This document shows, one piece after another, positions 34,721 to 41,381 of a stretch of 41,381 bases of DNA; position 1 is the first letter of the stretch, and each line of letters opens with the position of its first letter. The notes beneath the pieces were generated by a model, which did no database searches, was not told where the DNA came from, and saw only the letters and a list, made by a program, of their open reading frames with translations. The stretch is from NCBI GenBank assembly GCA_021372575.1, contig JAJFUE010000179.1, forward strand, positions 1 to 41,381, written 5' to 3'. Made by a program: the position numbers and the translations under genes. Source of the stretch: a bacterium (lineage in GTDB: Bacteria > Sumerlaeota > Sumerlaeia > MVZB01).

Positions 34721-37700
34721 TTACCGTCCGATCCGCGCCCCGCTGGCGTAGGGTTCGATCCGGACGGGCTGCGTGATGCGCGCGCCGGCGGGCGTTGTGC
34801 CGCCAAGGTGCATCGTGCCGCCGCCCGTCAGTTCGCTGAGGCCCTCGTCCAGAGTGTTGAACGGCGTGTCCGGCGCGCCGGTCTCGACGCCAAAGTAGTT
34901 GAAGTTGACCCAGATTTGCGAGCCGTAGTAGGTCAGGTATTCGGTCCAGAGGTTGCTAGTCGCTTGAGCGGTGGCCGGGTCGATCGTCGTCGGGAACAGG
35001 CCGTATGGCTGGCTCAAATAGAAACCGTTGCCCGACAGGCCGGAGGTGTAGCTGGGCACGTCGCCGGTCGAGTCGGCCTGCCAGGCGAGCCAGTAGTTGC
35101 CGGCCGGAAGCGTCAGGCCGGTGACGGGGACGATGTTCCAGCCGCTCATGGCCGCCATTGAGGGGGACTGCCAGAGCAGGTTGCGCGGCGAGTTGTTGTC
35201 ATAGACCGCGAGGCGCAGGTTTCCCCTGGTCTCGTGCGAGTAGAAACGGACGTCCTTGACCGGGCCCTGCTCGGGCATCTGGATGAGGTTCGCGTGGACG
35301 AAGGTGTTGTAGGCGATGCCGATCTTCACGATCCTGCCCGGGACGGAGTTGGCCGCGAAGTAAGCGCAGCCGCGGCCGGCGTCGATGAGCGCCGGGCTTC
35401 GGAAGTTGCCCTCGCCGGAGCCCAGTGTCAGCGCACCGGCCTTCGTGAAATCGGAGAGGCGCACCTTGAGGACCATGCCCGGGTCGAGGCTCGTGCCGAA
35501 ATAGGCGTAACCGCCGGCCGTGTCGATGCCCGCGCTCGCGATCGCGGTTTCCTCGGAGCTCAGAGGCATCTCGCCGGTGATGGTGAAATCGTAGAGGCGG
35601 ACTTTGACGATGTTCGTGGGATTGGGATACGTGTATGGCGCGAAATACGCATATCCGCCCGCCGGATCGATCGTCGCGCTCTGCAGGTTTGACTCGGTCG
35701 AATTGAGCGTCAGGATGCCGTCACACAGGAAGTCCGACAGGCGGATCCGGGCCACCATGCCCGGGCTGGTGTTCGTGCCGAAATAAGCGTAACCGCGGCT
35801 GGAGTCGATGACCGCGCACTTGGGGCTGTTCAGGCCCGTGCCGAGCTTCAGGGTGTCGAGGACGGTGAAATCCGACAGCCGCACTTTGACGATCCGTCCG
35901 GGGCTCATCTCGGAGCCGAAGTAGGCATAGGTGCCGGCGGGGTCCATGACGGCGCACACGAGTGAATTGACGCCGGTGCTGAGAACGGCGACGCGCGTGA
36001 AGTCGGAGAGCCGGACCTTGACGATCTTGCCCGGGGCGGTGTAGGTGCCGAAGTAGGCGTATTCGCCGGCCGGATCGATGAGGGCGCTCGCGAGCCAGTC
36101 CTCGCCGGCGTTGAGCGAGAGGGCATCGACGCGCGCGAAGTCCGAGAGTCGGATCTTGACGACGATCCCCGGCTCGGTGCCCGTTCCGAAATACGCGTAG
36201 GTGCGGGTCGGGTCGATCACGGAACTGGCGAAGTAATTCTCGCCGGTCGGCAGCGTGATCGTGGCGGAGCGGGTGAAATCGGAGAGGCCCACCTTGACGA
36301 CTTTCGCCGGCGTCGTGCAGGTCCCGAAATACGCGAACTTTGCCGCCGGATCGATCAGCCCCGTCTTGACCAGCGTTTCGGTCTGCAGCGTCAGCGTGGA
36401 TTCGCGCGTGAACGACCCAAGGTTCACCTTGATCACGTGGCCGGGGTAGTTGTTCGTCGCGAAGTAACCGAACCCCGCGGCCGGATCGACCGCGGCGGTC
36501 GTGATGCGGTTCTCGCCTGAGTAGGCCGTGATCGCGCCGATGCGGCTGAACGTGGAGAGCCGGATCTTGACGATCGAGCCGGGTTCGGTGTCGGTGCCGA
36601 AATACGCGGCGTCGCCGGCCGGGTCGATTGCCGCGCTGACCGGAATGCTCTCTGGGAGCGTGATCGCGCCGGTGCGCGTGAACGTCGAGAGCGCGATCCG
36701 CACGATGGTGCCGGGAGACGTGTAGCAGCCGAAATACGCGTAGCCGCCGGCCGGGTCGATCGCCGCGCACTTGAGCGAGGACTCGCCGCTGGCGAGCCGG
36801 ATGTAACCGACGCGCGTGAAATCCGAGAGGCGGACCTTGACGATCGTCCCCGGGCTACCCCAGTTCGTGCCGAAATAGGCATAACCGGCGGCCGGGTCGA
36901 TCACCGCGCTCGTGAGGAGCGTCTCGCCGGCGTTGAGTGTCAGCGCGCCGACCCGCGTGAAGTCCGACAGGCGGATCTTGACGATCACGCCGGGATCGCC
37001 ATAGTTCGTGCCGAAATACGCGTAGCCCCCCGCTTGGTCGATCACCGCGCACATGATGTTGTTCTCGTATGCGTTGAGCGTGAGCGACGCCACGCGCGTG
37101 AAATCCGACAGGCGTACCTTGATGATGACCGACGGCGAGGACGCCGTCGCGAAATACGCGTAGCCGCCCGCCGGATCGATCACGCCGCAGTTGATCTGGC
37201 TTTCATTGTAGGTGCAGATCGTGTTGCCTTCGCGGCGCATGCCGGCGGAAGGGTAGTTGGTCGAGCCCACCGTGCTGTTGCCGGCCGCCGGGTCGGAGAA
37301 CGAGAGCGAGCGGTCGATGTGGGTGTGGCCTTTTTTGTCGGTGACGCGCAGAGAGATCCTATAGACCTGCTCCTTGAGCCCGCGCGCCTTCCAGTCGGCC
37401 CTGAACAGGGCGACCGGGTTGCCGGGCATCGCGCCGCCGAGGTTCATCGGCGCCGGCTTGAGCTGCACGGTCTCGAGGCCCTCGATCTCGGCTTCGACTT
37501 TCGCGACCCCGGCCGGGGCCTTGACCAGCGCCTGGATCGTCAGCGTGCCGCCGTTCTTGACGGACGGGGCAGAGAGGGTTGGGATGATGTGGATGCGCGA
37601 GTCACCGGTGCCGACCGGAGCGGGCGCCTTGGCCGCGAATGAAAACGATGGGACGAGCAGAAGGAGTGCCATCGTGAGGATTCGAATCCGCCGAACGAAA

Positions 37701-37726
37701 TGTGCGTGCCGAATCGAATGAATCAT
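34721..37726 (-). CDS. Secreted 14-repeat beta-propeller-like protein A
   Basis: 1001 residues. Signal peptide near 15-33 (MALLLLVPSFSFAAKA). An Ig-like domain (about 42-150: VKNGGTLTIQALVKAPAGVA) is followed by fourteen repeats of about 45 residues (about 178-810). The repeat is of the type VIDPAGGYAYFGT..PG.IVKVRLSDFTRV.ALTLN.GE, resembling 40-residue YVTN-type propeller blades. Fourteen would make two seven-bladed propellers. A C-terminal sandwich-like domain (about 815-950: NLRLAVYDNNSPRNLLWQS) and a tail similar to a beta-helix start (PFNTLDEGLSELTGGGTMHL) end the protein. It is a tandem paralogue of the protein at 37886-40687, which lacks this tail. Function is unknown; surface binding is plausible. 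GGGGG precedes the ATG. Confidence 0.88.
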   Translation of the reverse strand: MIHSIRHAHFVRRIRILTMALLLLVPSFSFAAKAPAPVGTGDSRIHIIPTLSAPSVKNGGTLTIQALVKAPAGVAKVEAEIEGLETVQLKPAPMNLGGAMPGNPVALFRADWKARGLKEQVYRISLRVTDKKGHTHIDRSLSFSDPAAGNSTVGSTNYPSAGMRREGNTICTYNESQINCGVIDPAGGYAYFATASSPSVIIKVRLSDFTRVASLTLNAYENNIMCAVIDQAGGYAYFGTNYGDPGVIVKIRLSDFTRVGALTLNAGETLLTSAVIDPAAGYAYFGTNWGSPGTIVKVRLSDFTRVGYIRLASGESSLKCAAIDPAGGYAYFGCYTSPGTIVRIALSTFTRTGAITLPESIPVSAAIDPAGDAAYFGTDTEPGSIVKIRLSTFSRIGAITAYSGENRITTAAVDPAAGFGYFATNNYPGHVIKVNLGSFTRESTLTLQTETLVKTGLIDPAAKFAYFGTCTTPAKVVKVGLSDFTRSATITLPTGENYFASSVIDPTRTYAYFGTGTEPGIVVKIRLSDFARVDALSLNAGEDWLASALIDPAGEYAYFGTYTAPGKIVKVRLSDFTRVAVLSTGVNSLVCAVMDPAGTYAYFGSEMSPGRIVKVRLSDFTVLDTLKLGTGLNSPKCAVIDSSRGYAYFGTNTSPGMVARIRLSDFLCDGILTLNSTESNLQSATIDPAGGYAYFAPYTYPNPTNIVKVRLYDFTITGEMPLSSEETAIASAGIDTAGGYAYFGTSLDPGMVLKVRLSDFTKAGALTLGSGEGNFRSPALIDAGRGCAYFAANSVPGRIVKIGIAYNTFVHANLIQMPEQGPVKDVRFYSHETRGNLRLAVYDNNSPRNLLWQSPSMAAMSGWNIVPVTGLTLPAGNYWLAWQADSTGDVPSYTSGLSGNGFYLSQPYGLFPTTIDPATAQATSNLWTEYLTYYGSQIWVNFNYFGVETGAPDTPFNTLDEGLSELTGGGTMHLGGTTPAGARITQPVRIEPYASGARIGR

Positions 37727-37805
37727 GGTAGCCCCCTGAAAAGGATAAACTCGTGAACGGCTCTGTCGCTCCTGACGGTAATGTCAGGACGCGGTTTTTT
37801 TCAAT

Positions 37806-37831
37806 TAAAAACCGCCGGCGAAAGAGGCGGT
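37806..37831 (-). terminator. Terminator of propeller protein B gene
   Basis: On the minus strand ACCGCC (37826-37831) pairs with GGCGGT (37811-37816) and is followed by TTTTT. It lies 54 nt past the stop codon of the upstream gene, so the two propeller genes appear to be separate transcription units. Confidence 0.75.
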
Positions 37832-37885
37832 GGCGTGCGATGGACATGCCGGCCTCGCCGATCACGGCGATTCGAAATCCATCGT

Positions 37886-40687
37886 CTATTCGTAACAGGT
37901 CCAGTTGCCGGCCGCGTTTTTTGGGACCGCGGTGTAGGTCACGTATTCGCTCCAGCGAGAAATCGTGCTGCTGGCCGAGGAATCGGCGATCGCGGCCGGA
38001 AAGCTGCCGAACGCAAGGTCCATGGAAAAACCAACGCCGGTCACACCGGCTTTGAAGCTTGGAACCGTCAGGAGCGAGTCGCTCTGCCATGCGAGCCAGT
38101 AGCTGCCGGGCATCAGCGTGAGCGACGCGGGCGTTCCGGAGGTGATCGGAACCGTCAGCCAGGCGTTCGCCGCCGTATTGGGCTTCGAGCCCGACTGCCA
38201 GAGCAGTTTTTTCGGTGACGCGTTGTCATAGATTGCGAGCCGCAGGTTTCCGTTCGCCGCGTGCGAATAGAACCGCACGTCGTTGATGATGCCCTGCTCC
38301 GGCATCGTCAACTGGGTGGCTTGGGCAAGCCCACGGTAAGAGAGCGCAACCTTGGTCACCCGCCACGGCCACGTCGATGACCCGAGATACGCGAACTCGC
38401 CCGCCGGATCGAGCACCATGCACATGGCGCCATATTCATTGCTGCCAAGCACGGCCCCCGTGCCCACCCTGGAGAAATCGGACAGGCGAACTTTTGTGAT
38501 CAAGTCATTGCCGGCGAAATAAATAAAGCCCCTTTCGGCATCGATCGCCGCGCATCTCCACATCCCGGTGTTGCTCTGAATCTCGCCGACCTTGGTGAAA
38601 TCCGACAGGCGAATCTTCACGATATACACCGGGTTCGAGTAGCTGCCGAAGTAGGCATAGCCCCCGGCCGTGTCGATTGCCGCGGCGTCGAAGCCCATTG
38701 CGATGTTGGGCAGGCTGCCCACGCGCGTGAAATCCGAGAGCCGGATTTTCACGATTCTCGACGGTTGCGTGCAGCAACCGAAATACGCAAACCCGCGGTC
38801 CGGGTCAATCACGGCGGATTGCAACCGGTCATCGTACGACGAGAGCTTCAGCGAGCCGGCGAGACTGAAATTGGAGAGCTTGATCTTGACGACGCGGCCC
38901 GGGCTCGTGTCGGTCCCGAAGTAGGCGGCGTCGCCGGCCGGATCGATGACGGCGCATGTCAGAGCGCCGTCACCGGTGGCCAACGCGCCGACCCGGCTGA
39001 AGTCCGACAGCCGAATCTTGATCACGTTGCCGGTTGAAGTTGAGGTCCCGAAATAGGCGAAGCCCCCGTCGGCGTCAATCGTGGCGCACGTCAGGTAATT
39101 CTCCCCCGCATTAAGCTTCAGTTCGCCGGCACGCGAGAAATCCGAAAGCCGCACCTTGACGATATGCCCCGGTGACGTGTTCGTGCCGAAATACGCAAAC
39201 CCGGCCGCGGAATCGACCACGGCGCTCCTGAGGTCAGTGGCCGCCCCGGAGATGAAGCTGATGCTGCCAACTTCGTTCAGTTCGGAAAGGCGCACCTTGA
39301 TCACGCTTCCGGGCATGCTGCCGGCGCCGATATAAAGGAACGTGGCGCTCGAATCCATCAGCATGACCTCCGGCGCGCCGTTGCCGGAGAGCGGCGTCGC
39401 CCCGGCGCGCGTGAACGTCGAAAGACGCACCTTGACGAGGGTGGCCGGGTTGGTGCTGAGGCCGAAATAAACCGCGTCGCCGGCCGGATCGATCGCGGCG
39501 CAGTTGGGCGAGTTATCGCCGCTGTTGAGCGTCAGCGCCGCCACGCGGCTGAAGTCGGAAAGCCTTATCTTGATAATCATGCCCGGCGAAGTGCTGGTTG
39601 CGAAATACCCATAGCCCGCCGCCGGGTCGATCGCCGCGGCCAGAATCTTGTTTTCGCCGGCGTTCAATGTCATCGCGTCCACGCGCGTGAAATCGGAAGT
39701 TCGAATCTTGATGATCTTCCCGGGAGATGTATTCGTTCCAAAATAGACATGGCCCCTCACCGGATCGAAGACGGCGCTGTGCAGGTAGAACTCGGCGGTG
39801 TTCAAGGCAAGCGCGCCGCCGAACGTGAAATCCGAAAGCCTCACCCTGTGCACAAGCCGCTCCGTGCCGCTCTCTGCGAAGTACGCGTAGCCGCCCGCCG
39901 GATCGATCACCCCGTCGCTGAAGTTGCCGTAGAAATTATTCAGCGTCAACGTCCCAACGCGCGTGAAGTCGGAAAGGCGCACCTTCACAATCGATGCGCC
40001 GACCGCGAAATAAGCGAACCCGGCCGCGGTGTCGATCACCGCGGCTCTGACATTGTTCTCGCCGCTGTTGAGGCTCATGGCGCCGACTCGCGTGAAGTCG
40101 GAGAGGCGCACCTTGACGATGGATCCCGGCGATGTGAAGGTCCCGAAATACGCGAATCCCCCGGCCGAATCGATGACGCCGCACATCGCGCTGTTCTCCC
40201 CGATATCCCCGACGAGACCCCCGACGCGCCGCATGCCGCCGGAAAGATACGTCGTCGTCCCGACCGTGCTGTTGCCGGCCGCGGGATCGGAGAAGCTGAG
40301 CGAATGGTCGGTGTAGGTATGGCCCGCGAGGTCGGTGATGCGCAGGCAGACGTTGTAAACTTGTTCCTTGAGCCCGTGCGCTTTCCAATCGGCCCGGTAG
40401 AGCGCCGAGCCGTTTCCGAGCGCCGGGGCGGCGACGTTCGAGGGCTCGAGCGGGATCGTCTCGACGCCTTCGATCTCGGCTTCGACTTTCGCGACCCCAG
40501 CCGGGGCCTTGACCAGCGCCTGGATCGTCAGCGTGCCGCCGTTTTTGACGGATGGCGAAGACAGAGTCGGGATGACATGGATGCGACCGTCGGTGGTGCC
40601 GATGGTCTGGCTTCCTGCCGTCGCTGCGTTCGAAACTTGCGCGACACAAAATATGAGCACAACAATAAGATGCAGTTTGCGAAGCAT
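37886..40687 (-). CDS. Secreted 14-repeat beta-propeller-like protein B
   Basis: 933 residues, paralogue of the protein at 34721-37726. Signal peptide LIVVLIFCVAQVSNA|A. The same Ig-like domain (about 35-145) is followed by fourteen YAYFGT/KVRLSDF repeats (about 165-790) and the same C-terminal sandwich-like domain (about 800-920), ending in WTCYE without the beta-helix-like tail. The N-terminal domains of the two genes share an almost identical ~80-bp block (40470-40550 and 37482-37562), while the repeats have drifted more, suggesting duplication plus partial homogenisation. Some blades are degenerate (for example LLM-type repeat 7 and short repeats 2 and 13). Function unknown; the fixed count of fourteen in both paralogues argues for two closed seven-bladed propellers. 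Confidence 0.88.
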   Translation of the reverse strand: MLRKLHLIVVLIFCVAQVSNAATAGSQTIGTTDGRIHVIPTLSSPSVKNGGTLTIQALVKAPAGVAKVEAEIEGVETIPLEPSNVAAPALGNGSALYRADWKAHGLKEQVYNVCLRITDLAGHTYTDHSLSFSDPAAGNSTVGTTTYLSGGMRRVGGLVGDIGENSAMCGVIDSAGGFAYFGTFTSPGSIVKVRLSDFTRVGAMSLNSGENNVRAAVIDTAAGFAYFAVGASIVKVRLSDFTRVGTLTLNNFYGNFSDGVIDPAGGYAYFAESGTERLVHRVRLSDFTFGGALALNTAEFYLHSAVFDPVRGHVYFGTNTSPGKIIKIRTSDFTRVDAMTLNAGENKILAAAIDPAAGYGYFATSTSPGMIIKIRLSDFSRVAALTLNSGDNSPNCAAIDPAGDAVYFGLSTNPATLVKVRLSTFTRAGATPLSGNGAPEVMLMDSSATFLYIGAGSMPGSVIKVRLSELNEVGSISFISGAATDLRSAVVDSAAGFAYFGTNTSPGHIVKVRLSDFSRAGELKLNAGENYLTCATIDADGGFAYFGTSTSTGNVIKIRLSDFSRVGALATGDGALTCAVIDPAGDAAYFGTDTSPGRVVKIKLSNFSLAGSLKLSSYDDRLQSAVIDPDRGFAYFGCCTQPSRIVKIRLSDFTRVGSLPNIAMGFDAAAIDTAGGYAYFGSYSNPVYIVKIRLSDFTKVGEIQSNTGMWRCAAIDAERGFIYFAGNDLITKVRLSDFSRVGTGAVLGSNEYGAMCMVLDPAGEFAYLGSSTWPWRVTKVALSYRGLAQATQLTMPEQGIINDVRFYSHAANGNLRLAIYDNASPKKLLWQSGSKPNTAANAWLTVPITSGTPASLTLMPGSYWLAWQSDSLLTVPSFKAGVTGVGFSMDLAFGSFPAAIADSSASSTISRWSEYVTYTAVPKNAAGNWTCYE

Positions 40688-40762
40688 GATGCGCTATTCC
40701 TCGCGATTTATCGACGATTCTGTCGATGAAGACTGTAATGTCGCGATCACCCTCTGGGCAAT

Positions 40763-40794
40763 AAAAAACCGCCGCCCGATATGGACGGCGGTTT
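40763..40794 (-). terminator. Rho-independent terminator of the PfkB kinase gene
   Basis: A 7-bp stem, ACCGCCG (40768-40774) with CGGCGGT (40786-40792), is extended by A-T pairs and followed by six T on the minus strand (A at 40763-40768). Confidence 0.85.
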
Positions 40795-40815
40795 CTTTGG
40801 TGAGTTGTGGTTGAT

Positions 40816-41381
40816 TTACCGTTCCACGCGGGCGCCTTTGGCTCCGATCGCTTTTTCGACTTCCTTGACGGTCACCATCGAGGTATCGCCGGGGGTTGTC
40901 ATCGCCAGCGCGCCGTGGGCCGCGCCGTAATCGACCGCTTCCTGCGGGCCCTTGCCTGACAGGAACGCGTATTGTACGCCCGAGGCGAAGCCGTCGCCGC
41001 CGCCGACGCGGTCGTAGATCTCGAGGTTTTCGCGCAGGCGGGCTTCATAGAAGTTGCCGTCGGCCCACAGCACGGCGCCCCAGTCGTTCACGTTCGCCGT
41101 CTTGGCGTTGCGCAGCGTCGTCGCCACGACCTTGAAGTTCGGGAACTCCTTGACCGCGCGCGCAATCATCTTCTTGAAGTTGGCCGGATCGATCTTGCTG
41201 ATGTGCTCGTCGAGTCCTTCGACTTCGAAGCCGAGCGCGGCGGTGAAGTCTTCCTCGTTGCCGATCATGACATCGACGTTCTTGGCGATGGCGCGGTTGA
41301 CCTGCATCGCGCGTTCCTTGCCGCCCTGGCTCTTCCACAGGCCGGCACGGTAATTAAGATCGTAGCTGACAATCGTCCCGG
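40816..41381 (-). CDS. PfkB-family sugar kinase, probable 2-keto-3-deoxygluconate kinase (cut by window end)
   Basis: 188 codons of the C-terminal part; the 5' end lies beyond the window. The segment starting GTIVSYDLNYRAGLWKSQGG matches KDG kinases (S.DLNYR..LW). NVDVMIGNEEDFTAALGF is the ribokinase-family strand after the substrate site. The catalytic aspartate is in DRVGGGDGFASG, the second PfkB signature. It would phosphorylate 2-keto-3-deoxygluconate at C6 in uronate or glucose breakdown (modified Entner-Doudoroff), which fits a lyase-bearing organism, but the substrate cannot be proven from the fragment. The in-frame ATG at 41307 is internal. Confidence 0.85.
   Translation of the reverse strand, partial: GTIVSYDLNYRAGLWKSQGGKERAMQVNRAIAKNVDVMIGNEEDFTAALGFEVEGLDEHISKIDPANFKKMIARAVKEFPNFKVVATTLRNAKTANVNDWGAVLWADGNFYEARLRENLEIYDRVGGGDGFASGVQYAFLSGKGPQEAVDYGAAHGALAMTTPGDTSMVTVKEVEKAIGAKGARVER

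Overview
The window is a GC-rich chromosomal stretch from a Gram-negative-type, probably saccharolytic bacterium. Evidence for this is an RND efflux pump, many secreted proteins with Sec signal peptides, a heparinase-type lyase, a KDG-kinase-like sugar kinase and abundant secreted repeat proteins. The mix of DUF2723 membrane proteins, a BlaR1 fusion, beta-helix and beta-propeller proteins, and many short tandem or palindromic intergenic repeats fits poorly cultivated lineages such as the PVC group, Sumerlaeota or Hydrogenedentota. No rRNA is present, so the phylum is a guess.

Layout. 1-2.9 kb: 3' end of dnaG and complete rpoD (macromolecular-synthesis locus) with a strong terminator. 2.9-3.7 kb: a REP-associated tyrosine transposase gene (RAYT) bracketed by two copies of a long palindrome. 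3.8-8.2 kb: a DUF2723 membrane protein, convergent with a BtuF/FecB-like periplasmic binding protein, then a Pro/Gln/Gly-rich secreted protein of unknown role. 8.4-12.7 kb: a BlaI/MecI repressor translationally coupled to a 1280-residue BlaR1-type membrane protease fused to eight ankyrin repeats, two LecA-like beta-sandwich modules, a LamG-like module and TPRs. Its promoter carries a textbook BlaI operator between -35 and -10. 12.9-18.1 kb: a divergent TetR-adaptor-RND efflux operon with its own palindromic operator over the -10.

18.1-23.2 kb: dispersed palindromes and microsatellites, a second DUF2723 gene, and ptsH-ptsI (HPr and Enzyme I, no Enzyme II in view). 23.2-30.2 kb: an M28/glutaminyl-cyclase-like enzyme, a secreted heparinase II/III-type lyase, a cloverleaf-foldable intergenic element, a nucleotide-sugar dehydrogenase behind a small membrane protein, and an FAH-family hydrolase. 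30.3-40.7 kb: three large secreted repeat proteins, all on the minus strand: beta-helix/InlB-repeat/beta-helix, and two paralogues each with fourteen YAYFGT-type repeats (two seven-bladed propellers' worth). 40.8 kb to the end: a PfkB sugar kinase cut by the window edge.

The most unusual system is the divergent regulatory hub at 8.4-18.1 kb. A proteolytic BlaR1-like receptor with a very large multi-domain tail controls a BlaI repressor, back to back with a TetR-controlled efflux pump; both operators lie within about 95 bp. A second theme is repeat biology: a 9-bp tandem repeat family occurs at six places and once in frame inside blaR1, with 6-bp and 7-bp tandem families and three different palindromic element families.
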